The translations under genes and the position numbers were made by a program. The notes under the pieces are model-generated. The model was given only the letters and a program-made list of their open reading frames with translations, was not told the origin of the DNA and did no database searches. From an uncultured Lachnospiraceae bacterium (lineage in GTDB: Bacteria > Bacillota > Clostridia > Lachnospirales > Lachnospiraceae): 33,314 nucleotides of DNA. The stretch is taken from positions 1 to 33,314 of the forward strand of contig CAMQZX010000011.1 of NCBI GenBank assembly GCA_947039785.1. Direction: 5' to 3'. Shown here piece after piece: positions 10,101 through 17,255 of the stretch (position 1 is the stretch's first letter; each line of letters opens with the position of its first letter).

Positions 10101-10961
10101 GGTTGTGTTGGCGCACAGCTCCCTGGTGGAATATCTATGTCCAGTCAACAACAAAAGCATCAGACAGCCAATGCTGTAAAGATCTGCCTGGGGTCCCAGC
10201 CGCAGCTTCCCATTATTACCAGTTAAAATCTCCGGAGCCGAGAATCCCGGCGTAGAATAAAGCGCCCCATCCTCTATCTGCGCACAAAATCCATCCTCCA
10301 GCCTTTTTCTTGCGGAGCCAAAGTCCATCAGCGACACCATCCCGCTGTTGTCTTCCAAAATCCCCTTTACAAACACGTTTCCGTCCTGAATATCCAGGTG
10401 AAGAAATCCTGCCTCATGCACCTCCCGCACCGCATACAAAAGCTGCTCGATAATCCGGAAGGTCAACTGTACCGGAAGATTCATCTTCGTCTTCAAGCAG
10501 GACTTGATGGACTGACCTTTGCTGGAGAGTGATTCCATCACCGAGATGTAATTGCAGACCTGATGAAAGGTAGTTCCCTGGTCATAAGAAATCTCCACCA
10601 TCTGAAAGGACTCCAAAATCGGCGTCAGACGAAAGCTGGTATTATAGATTTTTCCCGAAATCTCATCTTCGGCCATTTGCATCCTTTTGATATGCCAAAG
10701 ATACTCTCTGGCCTCTTCTGTCGTCGGCAGAATCTCTCCTTCACTGTTTCTGATAAATTCATACCTGGACGAAACAGGATAGCATTCCTTGAGCGCAAAA
10801 TGAATGTTGCTTTTGGTGTAATTATTTTTTCCATCCGGAATATATTTTTCGATTGGGTAGATAATACTTCCGCCGCCTTCTCCCAAAGGTTCTCCAGTAA
10901 TCTTATAAAGCGCCCCGCCCGGCACCCGGAGCATTGTATTTTCTCTTAAAAACGTTCTCAT
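7104..10961 (-). CDS. Ser/Thr kinase - TIR - transmembrane - beta-propeller protein
   Basis: A 1285-residue multidomain protein. Residues 20-345 form a eukaryotic-type kinase: glycine loop GEPLGEGGGSIIY, ATP lysine K58 in FALKE, catalytic loop HLDIQDGN (HLD instead of HRD), DFG at 213-215, and SAPE. Residues 352 to about 500 are a TIR domain (YDAFICYKHGELD, VFLDEGEL, then SPWVNEEI carrying the candidate NADase glutamate). A single membrane helix spans about 527-547, followed by a helical AQQAL-type stretch to about 605. The C-terminal ~670 residues contain repeated blade-like segments (for example ENQISIWDTDTF) consistent with a propeller. Kinase and TIR precede the helix and so may be cytoplasmic, with the propeller outside if the helix exports it; orientation is not proven. 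A divergent unknown gene lies upstream. Confidence 0.88.
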   Translation of the reverse strand: MRTFLRENTMLRVPGGALYKITGEPLGEGGGSIIYPIEKYIPDGKNNYTKSNIHFALKECYPVSSRYEFIRNSEGEILPTTEEAREYLWHIKRMQMAEDEISGKIYNTSFRLTPILESFQMVEISYDQGTTFHQVCNYISVMESLSSKGQSIKSCLKTKMNLPVQLTFRIIEQLLYAVREVHEAGFLHLDIQDGNVFVKGILEDNSGMVSLMDFGSARKRLEDGFCAQIEDGALYSTPGFSAPEILTGNNGKLRLGPQADLYSIGCLMLLLLTGHRYSTRELCANTTGKYIPRFALRKTKCPKFLVERMQAILTKALENDVADRYACVDDMLKDITEFLALLAPYRNPLTAVEYDAFICYKHGELDTLAAKELRNALERYKGSSLLQKKLIGRVFLDEGELASCADFGARIRDALKQSNWLVVVCSKDTKNSPWVNEEINTFLEFHDAAHILAVVIDGEPGEVFPDALLKNGMNGHTLLAADARAGDFKGVRTKIRGDVKLKIAAPMLHTTYDSLKQRNKIYQMKRISVLVCSSLLVLSAFLGYAAVKSRTIARQAIEISKEHKAAIQNQAKYLSQQAKESYENHDLVTAAQQALSANELLKGVGGFMSDIVYTVSEITGAYTIPANAAETMTARGIFDLSQGENGFDDYFLNGDGSYLFTADENQISIWDTDTFQISKTITLHGELAEFDEAFLVEQQTQYLAVLQDEIICYDYDREAEAWDFKLDEQIAGAAVSSDKSLVAAADSSKLYILDAKTGAVIQTSDFHEEEGYEKEGYGIEDTTISISPDNRTIAFIASKEDGEGGQYQFKNMLYNIPAKQYVEMTSFANDYPLSFTEAGMYFGDDGRLCLFHGTGMNTVYAGNVYKYYSEKKQLDVCVYDTDTRQVLWNRKKSYMSMDEGIQALNAKSDRQKCLLLIYADTCEMVDWSTGETLDLYQMDSPVAKAWREEDGFTLVLENGDLLEHSYGTERLVGHEYFPEKLDYCCRAGDCYYVRKREEDSFSGKPMIVKYQAEVYNTEYESCGTLDTEFANARRVVATEKLLIFELLEDGKVGIYDKVSQETYVCTKDAYEANHEKYPEGMTEALRDYFSSCDTDGAESGERLINHDEQYAAHIDGTSVVIENQAKDGKFELEFDSTPLSIFWMPDSAKLLVGLEDRAALYNASTEILSETEPFESPTAIASTWQAIDESTAVLSGDTYSYVLNVAGDSLGALYRLKNYITYDKAEDSFYFLSYQYDMERIDQGLFMEEAELGKLRRYSAEEILDRALKLVIQPFICPWPALGAR

Positions 10962-11197
10962 TTCTCATTCCTATTACATTTTTTCTATGCTACAATAAAT
11001 GATGTGATACCAAGGTTAAAAGATCATGCTTTTCAACCACAGGATGCCTCCTGTGTGCTTTCATGAACTGCGAAACAATCCGCGTATCATAATAGATGCT
11101 TATACAACTATCTGTAAGTATAGCATAACATTTATCCACAATGAACCATGAACCAAAACTTCTAAGAACCCATGAATTCTGTAAACAGGAGGTTTCT
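10962..11197. promoter_or_regulatory. Divergent intergenic region, kinase-TIR / unknown gene
   Basis: This 236-base A/T-rich gap must hold both outward promoters. No pair of -35/-10 boxes stands out. A small hairpin (CACAGGA, four-base loop, TCCTGTG) lies near 11038-11055. A frame continues upstream of the chosen plus-strand start to 11141, but without a ribosome-binding site. Confidence 0.4.
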
Positions 11198-12349
11198 ATG
11201 CTGAATATAAACGACTATTGTACATCTCAGAGTATCTGGAATGGAATTTTCAATTATGTATGTAACCACCATAAGAACTATCGGGATATCTTAACGGATT
11301 CCTTTACCGATGATGAACTGCTGAAAATGATACGGAAAAATGCACGAAAGATATTCTCTGATAAGGAATACGACACCTTCCGAAAAGCCATCGCCGCAGT
11401 AAAAAAGGGAACCTTGCGTTCCATGAAAAAGGAAAACCTGTACCGTCTGTGCTACGCCCTTCGTCTGGAATCTGACACACAGGCACAGGACCTTTTTCTG
11501 AATTATCTGCATTGTAATGAGCTTTCCGCCCGGTCTTTAGATGAGTTTATTATGATTACAGCTTTAAAATTACAGCTTTCCTGGGAAGAAACCTGCGAAA
11601 TCAGAAGAACTTATGAAAACAATATCAATTCCCAACCCAACTCACCGATGGACTTGGAGGAAGGACAGACTGCCGAGGTATACTACCGTGTCATCGAAGA
11701 AAAAATTCATACCCGCGAAGACCTTCTTGCCTTTCTGGATACTCCGGAAAATATGAGTTTTTTTGCCAAAACCCGCAATACTCAGTATCTCGCCCTCTTT
11801 GACGATGTGGAGCTGGAGGTCATGTACAATGCCAGCCAGGAACAGGTGATAAAATTGATGACCAATTATGGGAATTCAGAAAAGGAGACCATGCAGGAAT
11901 ACTATTTTTCTCTTTTCGGCTTGCAGGGCTATGACTCGGAAGATTCCTTATCTGAAAAGGAAATTGCTTCCTTAAGCGAGAAGTTTGAAAACGTCTTCAT
12001 GACCTACGATAACTTCTGTCTGCTGGTCCAAAGGAAACGACCGGTTGATATTTCTTCCGGTGTCTTTATGTTGAATTTGTTAAAGAAATTGCTGACGGAT
12101 GATTCTGACATGGAACATGATTTTTATGTGAATTTCCTGGATCCGGAAGAATTTGTCGAAGTTTGCAATGATATTCTCATTTATTTCGGTCTGCCCATTC
12201 TCAATACGGACTGCGACAGCTTTGACCGTTTGCTTTTAGACGCGTATCATGAGACATTAGACGAAAGTCCAAGCCTTTCAAACTCCGAGTTTCAGAAGCT
12301 CTACCTGGCCAATCTGCGAAATTATCTGCGTCTCATCGCAGCCGCATAA
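11198..12349 (+). CDS. Protein of unknown function divergent from kinase-TIR gene
   Basis: I do not recognise this 383-residue protein. The start is set by AGGAGG five bases before ATG at 11198; an in-frame ATG 57 bases earlier has no such site. It has no signal peptide or membrane segment, is acidic and appears mostly helical. The N-terminal ~130 residues contain a repeating helical pattern (NLYRLCYALRLESD..., then EFIMITALKLQLSWEE) resembling the helix-turn-helix-like folds seen beside bacterial kinases, but no domain can be named with confidence. The C-terminal half (EEFVEVCNDILIYFGLP to the end) is also helical. It is divergent from the kinase-TIR gene, suggesting shared control, and its stop codon lies four bases from that of the convergent gene. 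Confidence 0.75.
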   Translation: MLNINDYCTSQSIWNGIFNYVCNHHKNYRDILTDSFTDDELLKMIRKNARKIFSDKEYDTFRKAIAAVKKGTLRSMKKENLYRLCYALRLESDTQAQDLFLNYLHCNELSARSLDEFIMITALKLQLSWEETCEIRRTYENNINSQPNSPMDLEEGQTAEVYYRVIEEKIHTREDLLAFLDTPENMSFFAKTRNTQYLALFDDVELEVMYNASQEQVIKLMTNYGNSEKETMQEYYFSLFGLQGYDSEDSLSEKEIASLSEKFENVFMTYDNFCLLVQRKRPVDISSGVFMLNLLKKLLTDDSDMEHDFYVNFLDPEEFVEVCNDILIYFGLPILNTDCDSFDRLLLDAYHETLDESPSLSNSEFQKLYLANLRNYLRLIAAA

Positions 12350-12353
12350 GAGT

Positions 12354-12806
12354 TCAGAATATATAAGTCCTTAATATGCTCACAGAACTGGTATTCATCA
12401 GTTCTGTGGCATCTTGTATTCTATGGCAGTCCTTCCACTTGGTGCAGGCTGCAATCAGCCAGATGACTGCGTCCTGGTAAAGCTGCTTCCAGTCAGACGT
12501 ACACGCTAAAATGCCTTTTTTCCAGACGTGGTCCAGCTCAAAATTATGAGGCGGCCTATGGCCTGTTATTTTTTCATAATAACAAGCCATAAGGTAATAG
12601 AGGTCACAGGATGCATTCATATGAAATTCTTCGCCGCTTAAACAACTGCGCCTGTACTCCGGTGGGAACAGTGGATTGTGCCAGCCGTATTGCTTTTGAT
12701 TCCATGCTTTTGTCTTGTCATAGCAGGTAGCTCCTGCCCCGTGAATCAATTGCAATTCCTGCAATTTATCCAATAAATCCCTGATACTTTCATTTACAGA
12801 ACTCAT
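12354..12806 (-). CDS. Hypothetical protein (150 aa)
   Basis: A cytoplasmic-looking protein of unknown family, rich in Trp, Tyr, Cys and His (for example CYDKTKAWNQKQYGWHNPLFPPEY and HNFELDHVWKKG). No known motif is evident. AGGAG nine bases before ATG supports the start. It begins 12 bases after the stop of the upstream membrane-anchored gene, so the two are very likely one transcript. It ends almost flush against the convergent 383-residue gene, leaving no room for a terminator, so the two mRNAs must overlap at their 3' ends unless processed. Confidence 0.7.
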   Translation of the reverse strand: MSSVNESIRDLLDKLQELQLIHGAGATCYDKTKAWNQKQYGWHNPLFPPEYRRSCLSGEEFHMNASCDLYYLMACYYEKITGHRPPHNFELDHVWKKGILACTSDWKQLYQDAVIWLIAACTKWKDCHRIQDATELMNTSSVSILRTYIF

Positions 12807-12818
12807 AATACATTACTC

Positions 12819-13820
12819 CTATTTGATGTATACCGGATATTCACCTGTATAGCTGGATAAGATATACACTCCCTCTGCCATCGTGGAAATATCTACGATA
12901 AAGTAACCATTTTGTGTCTTCTCAACTGGTACTGTGATAAGGTTATCACTGTACACAACATAACAAGGCTGTATCATAGCTACATTTGTTGTGACATATT
13001 CCGTTCCTTCATATGAAGAATAAGTACACACATCATTTTTCACAGTGGAAAAAACAGATGTTTTTGTTGCAATGTTATTGATAACTCTGTACTGCAATGT
13101 AAAAATACCATTTCCCTGTATATTTTCCATCTCATCAATCTCTACATCTTGAAGCATGGATTCATTTCCATATCCAATGAAGCTGCACTGCTCAAAATTG
13201 ATCTCATCCTGGCTGCTTTTTGCCCTGTTTCCTCCTTCGCTTCCCACAAGTACCAATTGATCTCCCTGGCTTCTGTCAATCACTCTGGCATCGTCCAGGG
13301 CATATCCCATGTAATTTAAGTTTCTGCTTTCATCAGCTTCCTGGCACCATGAAAGGCGCCTGGTATCCAAATTATCGTACACCTGAACCAGCTTATTTTC
13401 TGATTCTTTCAACTGGAATACTCCATTCAGACTGTTTACGGTATCTAAAGAATACGTATAGAGTGCCAAAGGATCGTACTCGTCGTACCAGTCTTCCTGG
13501 TAAGTCTCTTCATATGAAACATCTTGTGTGGCGTAGTCACCTTCTGCGGCGTGGTCACCTTCTGCGGCATAGTCACCTTCTGCGGCATAGTCATTCTCAA
13601 AGACGGTATCTTCCTGCACATCGTATTCGGTATATTGCGGCTCGTCTATATAGTCATCCTGTTCGCTATCCTGTCCAAAAAGCCCCAGGTCTGACTCTGC
13701 ATAAGAGTCCTCATAGGAGGGTGCCGCATCTTTCTCCTTTACCAAAACATTGTCCCATACATAAGTAACAAGTACCGCCATTACAAATATAAATGCTATT
13801 GTCTTAAAAAAATCTTTCAT
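12819..13820 (-). CDS. Membrane-anchored protein with acidic repeat region
   Basis: A 333-residue protein of unknown family. Residues 5-24 form one hydrophobic helix (TIAFIFVMAVLVTYVW) acting as signal anchor, with no cysteine lipobox. Residues 30 to about 120 are a very acidic, disordered-looking Asp/Glu/Tyr-rich stalk with a tandem hexapeptide (DYAAEG, DYAAEG, DHAAEG, DYATQD). From about 125 a globular, probably beta-rich extracytoplasmic domain follows (ALYTYSLDTVNSLNGVFQL to the C-terminal EGVYILSSYTGEYPVYIK). AAGGAG precedes the ATG by about ten bases. It heads a two-gene unit with the 150-residue protein. A role in sensing or partner binding at the surface is only a guess. Confidence 0.75.
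   Translation of the reverse strand: MKDFFKTIAFIFVMAVLVTYVWDNVLVKEKDAAPSYEDSYAESDLGLFGQDSEQDDYIDEPQYTEYDVQEDTVFENDYAAEGDYAAEGDHAAEGDYATQDVSYEETYQEDWYDEYDPLALYTYSLDTVNSLNGVFQLKESENKLVQVYDNLDTRRLSWCQEADESRNLNYMGYALDDARVIDRSQGDQLVLVGSEGGNRAKSSQDEINFEQCSFIGYGNESMLQDVEIDEMENIQGNGIFTLQYRVINNIATKTSVFSTVKNDVCTYSSYEGTEYVTTNVAMIQPCYVVYSDNLITVPVEKTQNGYFIVDISTMAEGVYILSSYTGEYPVYIK
13533..13604 (-). repeat. 18-bp in-frame tandem repeat inside the acidic stalk
   Basis: Three near-identical 18-base units (plus-strand form ATAGTCACCTTCTGCGGC) and a decayed fourth encode the DxAAEG hexapeptide. The low divergence indicates recent slippage, and copy number may vary between strains. Confidence 0.85.
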
Positions 13821-13920
13821 CTTTCATTCGCTCCTTTTGTTATTTGATGATATTACTATACCATCTCCCCAAAAAGCATCCCGGATAAGTTTCCATTTTT
13901 TCCACACATACCTGGCAGCA

Positions 13921-13964
13921 AAAAAACTGCTCATAGCAATCCCAACATCAAAGCCATGAGCAGT
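13921..13964 (-). terminator. Terminator of the groEL-like operon
   Basis: ACTGCTCAT and ATGAGCAGT form a 9-bp perfect stem with a 21-base loop. On the minus strand the stem runs straight into seven T residues. It sits about 90 bases beyond the trigger-factor-like gene and about 100 bases before the acidic-stalk gene, so it separates the two operons. Confidence 0.75.
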
Positions 13965-14054
13965 CTTCTCATTATCCTTTATCATTTTCACTATACAACT
14001 ATCATTTCCGTCACACAACAATAGTCTTCTGTTTCTTTCACAGATTTATTCTCA

Positions 14055-14477
14055 CTAAGCTTGTTCCAGCATCCAATTCTCAGCTTTCTGGCGCTTAACA
14101 TCTCCTTCAAGCATTGCCAAATCCTCTCCAAAAAACCGTCGTATCATCTCCATGGAGGTGTTCTGGCGCTGTGCCATAGCACAAGCCTCTTCCTCCAATT
14201 CTTCCTTTGTAACAGAGAAATTCCGGCGGGAAATCACGTCCTTGATGACCAGGTCGTATTTGGCTTCGTAAAAAGCAGCCTGATAAAGTTCCTCCTTCAT
14301 CTCCTCCAATTCCCCGAAGGGATTCAAATGAAGTCTGCCTCCGGTAAGCGTATCGTATTGCATCCGATGACGCATCTCCAACTGAATATAGTTCAACTCA
14401 TTCTCCACCGCCTGTTCGGGAACCTCTATGGGATATTTTGTAACAAAACTTTTGATTTTCTCTTCTCTATTCGTCAT
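14055..14477 (-). CDS. Stand-alone trigger factor C-terminal-domain-like protein
   Basis: A 140-residue, charged, all-helical protein. The pattern VENELNYIQLEMRHRMQ, then SVTKEELEEEACAMAQRQNTSMEMIRRFF, and the terminal LEGDVKRQKAENWMLEQA follows the substrate-cradling C-terminal domain of trigger factor. The ribosome-binding N-domain and the PPIase domain of normal trigger factor (~430 residues) are missing. It would therefore hold clients off the ribosome. Its ribosome-binding site GGAGGAG overlaps the last codons of the preceding GroEL-like gene (six-base gap), so translation is coupled and the two probably form a chaperone pair. A SurA-type helical domain is the alternative assignment. Confidence 0.72.
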   Translation of the reverse strand: MTNREEKIKSFVTKYPIEVPEQAVENELNYIQLEMRHRMQYDTLTGGRLHLNPFGELEEMKEELYQAAFYEAKYDLVIKDVISRRNFSVTKEELEEEACAMAQRQNTSMEMIRRFFGEDLAMLEGDVKRQKAENWMLEQA

Positions 14478-14483
14478 ACTTTG

Positions 14484-16106
14484 TCACTCCTCCGTCTTCT
14501 TTTTCCCGGTGATGCCTGCTTCCACCGTTACAACTGTTCCTGCCACTGACACCGCATGTTCAAAGGCAAGCCGCGTCACCTTTACAGGGTCAACAATACC
14601 AGCTTCTATCATATCGACATATTTCCCTGCATCCATATCGTATCCCACGCCTGGATACTGCGTCAAAAGCGTCTCCAACATAGCCTTGCTGTTGATTCCC
14701 CCATTCTCAAAAATCTGCTGCGCCGGCGCTTTTAACGCCTGATACACCGCAAGCGCCCCCAAACGCTCATCTTCCTCCAGGGTATCAGCATATTTCTTTA
14801 CCTGGGGAACTATATTCAAAAGAGCAATACCGCCGCCAGGAACAATGCCTTCCTCACAAGCAGCCCTCGCAGTATTGACTGCATCCTCCACTCTCATTTT
14901 ACGCTCCCATATCTCCGGCTCTGTATGGCCGCCCACATAGATATGCGCAACGCCGGACACAAATTTTGCCAGCCGTTCTTTATATCGATTCCGGTTAAAC
15001 TCATAATCTGTATGCGCCACAAGGTGGCGAAGCTGTGAGATACGCTCCTTTACCGCCTTCGCATCACCATGAGGTTCGGTGATTATCGTCTGATTTCTTG
15101 TCACCTTCACATAGCCTGCCGTACCCAGCATTTCCCTGGTGATCTTTTTGATATCCGGATAAAACTCCTTGGTGACATAGACACCACCTGTTTGAAGCGC
15201 CAAGTCTTCCATACGCCATCGACGTCCCTCTCCGTATTCCGGGGCGTTGACGCAGACCACCTGCATATCGCCTTCCAGACGGTTTCTCAAAACAAGGCCA
15301 AGGGCATCGCCCTCCACCCCTTCTGAAATAATCAGACAGGAACGTTCATCCTCCGCCGCCATGATCATAACGGGAAGAAGCTCCTGATAGTTGTTAAATT
15401 TACTGTCGCACAGCAGAATATACGGGTCATAAAGCTCTGCCGTCTGCTGTATTTCGTCTGTACTCATCAAAGGACTGATAAACCCCCGGTCAAAAACAAT
15501 TCCTTCCTGAAGCTCCATGGTAGTTTCCGTACGCCTGGATTCCTCTACGGTGATGACTCCTTCCATTCCAACTAAAGACAGCGCCTGACCGACCATTTTC
15601 CCCAATTCTTCATCCTGACAGGATATGGCAGCAACACTGGAAATATCTTCCTCTGTATCAATGTGCCTTGCCGCCCGCTTCAATTCCTGTTCCACCACAC
15701 AGGCAGCCTTTTTCATTCCCCGACGAACTGCCAAAGGATTCGCGCCGCCCTCCACAAACCGAAAAACCGCCTGGAGCAATGCCTGAGCCAGCACGATTGC
15801 CGTAGTCGTACCATCTCCGGCAGTCTCATTGGTCTTTGTCGCTGCTTCCTTAAGCAATTGGACACCCTGATTTTCCACAGGGTCTTTCAGAACCATACTC
15901 CGCGTCACCGTAGCACCGTCATTTGTAATCAACACATGAGCGTTCGACTGAGTATCATCTGAGTAGTCCGCACCTCTGACATTTGCCTTCTGATGCATCG
16001 CCACATTCCGTCCCTTAGGACCTAAAGTTCCCTTCACTGCATCTGCCAAAATATCAACGCCTGTGAGCATTTTCCTGCGGACGTCCATGTCATATGTAAT
16101 CTTCAT
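14484..16106 (-). CDS. Divergent GroEL-family chaperonin paralogue
   Basis: A 540-residue chaperonin subunit. GroEL signatures are present: TLGPKGRNV, AGDGTTTAIVLAQ, EGVITVEES, RVEDAVNTARAACEEGIVPGGG and MIEAGIVDPVKVTR. The ATPase aspartates corresponding to E. coli D52 (D63 here, in TNDG), D87 (D98 in GDGTTT) and D398 (in VEDAVNTA) are kept, so it is probably active. Oddities: an insertion of about 15 residues (about 40-56) in the equatorial loop just before D63, no C-terminal GGM tail (it ends KKKTEE), no adjacent groES, and strong divergence from housekeeping GroEL. It is followed by a trigger-factor-like gene. AGGAGG nine bases before ATG sets the start. The promoter carries a palindromic box shared with neighbouring metabolic genes. 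Confidence 0.93.
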   Translation of the reverse strand: MKITYDMDVRRKMLTGVDILADAVKGTLGPKGRNVAMHQKANVRGADYSDDTQSNAHVLITNDGATVTRSMVLKDPVENQGVQLLKEAATKTNETAGDGTTTAIVLAQALLQAVFRFVEGGANPLAVRRGMKKAACVVEQELKRAARHIDTEEDISSVAAISCQDEELGKMVGQALSLVGMEGVITVEESRRTETTMELQEGIVFDRGFISPLMSTDEIQQTAELYDPYILLCDSKFNNYQELLPVMIMAAEDERSCLIISEGVEGDALGLVLRNRLEGDMQVVCVNAPEYGEGRRWRMEDLALQTGGVYVTKEFYPDIKKITREMLGTAGYVKVTRNQTIITEPHGDAKAVKERISQLRHLVAHTDYEFNRNRYKERLAKFVSGVAHIYVGGHTEPEIWERKMRVEDAVNTARAACEEGIVPGGGIALLNIVPQVKKYADTLEEDERLGALAVYQALKAPAQQIFENGGINSKAMLETLLTQYPGVGYDMDAGKYVDMIEAGIVDPVKVTRLAFEHAVSVAGTVVTVEAGITGKKKTEE

Positions 16107-16145
16107 GTGTAGATTCCTCCTAAAAGTTACTTGAATTTATAATCT

Positions 16146-16174
16146 ATTATAGTGAGAAATCTATGGATATCCAA
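16146..16174 (-). promoter_or_regulatory. Promoter of the groEL-like operon
   Basis: On the minus strand TTGGAT (16169-16174) and TATAAT (16146-16151) are 17 bases apart, predicting a start point near 16139 and a leader of about 30 bases. A palindromic box abuts the -35 element. Confidence 0.7.
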
Positions 16175-16190
16175 TACTTAAAATTCAGTA
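16175..16190. promoter_or_regulatory. LuxR-type palindromic box 1
   Basis: TACTTAAAATTCAGTA is an imperfect palindrome directly abutting the groEL-like -35 element and centred about 43.5 bases upstream of its predicted start point. This is the class II activator position. Confidence 0.65.
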
Positions 16191-16209
16191 TTGATAACTA
16201 CAACATATA

Positions 16210-16225
16210 TACTAAATATTCAGTA
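16210..16225. promoter_or_regulatory. LuxR-type palindromic box 2
   Basis: TACTAAATATTCAGTA differs from a perfect palindrome by one base pair and is identical to box 3. It lies between the two divergent promoters, 35 bases centre to centre from box 1 and 49 from box 3. Confidence 0.65.
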
Positions 16226-16258
16226 TTTTTCATATCTATATGTACCATTTAGCAAAAA

Positions 16259-16274
16259 TACTAAATATTCAGTA
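16259..16274. promoter_or_regulatory. LuxR-type palindromic box 3
   Basis: TACTAAATATTCAGTA is a second exact copy, centred about 43.5 bases upstream of the start point predicted for the PanB-like gene. Confidence 0.65.
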
Positions 16275-16297
16275 TTTTGTTTTGCGCAATTTACCGC

Positions 16298-16303
16298 TAT
16301 GAT
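16298..16303 (+). promoter_or_regulatory. -10 element of the PanB-like gene
   Basis: TATGAT has no good -35 hexamer at the proper distance; box 3 lies there instead. This is typical of an activator-dependent promoter. The predicted start is near 16310. Confidence 0.5.
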
Positions 16304-16352
16304 TGACGTACAGAAATGAATCCCAACACAAAACAAAACAAGGAGGAAAGAA

Positions 16353-17222
16353 ATGGAAGAAAAAAAGAATATCAAAATGTCAACAGCTTCTAAAAGCAGA
16401 AAAAGTTTAAATTACCTTCAGAAAATGAAAGACAAAGGCGAGAAAATCGTTCAGATGTGTCCTGCTGAACTGGGACCAGTCTTTGGTATGGCTGCTGAAC
16501 TGGTTGGATGCGACATTCTTCGTACTCCATCCATGTTAAGTACCCGTGCAGGCACTCGACTGGAAGACGAGCTGCGCACCGGTACTTTGACGATTCAAAA
16601 ATATCGTGAGTACACAAACATCATTCACATCAACTGGTACATGCCTACAGCTACCTATGCAGATAAAGCCCAGGCTGTTCGATGGGGTGCAGAGTGGGTA
16701 TACAATGGTGCAGATTCCATGCTTCCAATGGGAATCACCAATGAAATTCTGAAATTTATGTCCGACAATTATGTTCCTACTTACGGTCATATCGGCGCCA
16801 TCTCCGGCTGGCAGACAAACGCTACCGGATACAAGAAAGTGGGAAGAACTGCTGAGGATGCTTTCCGTATCTTCAAATGGGGCTATGAGTATCAGGAAAA
16901 TGGTATGGGCGGTATGACCATCGAGCTGACCCCAATGGAGGTTTCCCAGGCAATCGCTGAAAAGCTGAGAGTTCCTGTAGTTTCCATCGCAGCCGGCGCA
17001 CCTTGTGACGGTTCTGAAATGGTAGACATGGATACATTTGGTATGATGCCGAAGCCAGCATCTCATGCAAAAGTTTATGCACAGTTAATGCCATTCCTGT
17101 GCCAGGCTTATGGCGCATGGGCCAACGATGTACGTACCGGAGCTTATCCAGAAGATCAGCACGGCTATCATATGGACCCTGAAGAGCTGGAGAAATTCAA
17201 CACTATGATGGAAAACTTCTAA
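16353..17222 (+). CDS. PanB-like (ketopantoate hydroxymethyltransferase family) enzyme with altered active site
   Basis: A 289-residue (beta/alpha)8-type protein. It aligns by eye with PanB along its length: AAELVGCDIL near D54, MPTATYADKAQA against PanB's LPFMxYATPEQA, YGHIGAISGWQ at 144-154, GYKKVGRTAEDA, catalytic-type E191 in IELTP, and IAAGAPCDG. PanB coordinates Mg with two Asp and one Glu (D45, D84, E114 in E. coli). Here only the first Asp (D54) is obvious; the second position is Tyr96 and the KIEGG motif is replaced by LPMGI at about 124-128. A different substrate or aldol-type reaction is therefore likely. AGGAGG six bases before ATG. It diverges from the groEL-like operon and shares its regulatory boxes. 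Confidence 0.82.
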   Translation: MEEKKNIKMSTASKSRKSLNYLQKMKDKGEKIVQMCPAELGPVFGMAAELVGCDILRTPSMLSTRAGTRLEDELRTGTLTIQKYREYTNIIHINWYMPTATYADKAQAVRWGAEWVYNGADSMLPMGITNEILKFMSDNYVPTYGHIGAISGWQTNATGYKKVGRTAEDAFRIFKWGYEYQENGMGGMTIELTPMEVSQAIAEKLRVPVVSIAAGAPCDGSEMVDMDTFGMMPKPASHAKVYAQLMPFLCQAYGAWANDVRTGAYPEDQHGYHMDPEELEKFNTMMENF

Positions 17223-17255
17223 AATAGCAAATGGCATGCAAGATGACATAAAGAA

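Noticed and set aside
7104..10961. Two separate genes (kinase and TIR-propeller) joined by error
   Set aside because: The frame is open throughout, and a TIR domain begins about ten residues after the kinase end with no internal ribosome-binding site needed.
11038..11055. CACAGGA/TCCTGTG hairpin as a terminator or riboswitch
   Set aside because: It is short, has no T-run and lies between divergent genes; it is probably chance or an operator at best.
13533..13604. CRISPR-like array
   Set aside because: Units are contiguous with no spacers and lie in frame in a coding sequence; no cas genes are present.
13824..14021. 65-codon minus-strand frame
   Set aside because: It starts at TTG without a ribosome-binding site and overlaps the terminator hairpin of the chaperone operon; its Phe codons in the middle are that T-run.
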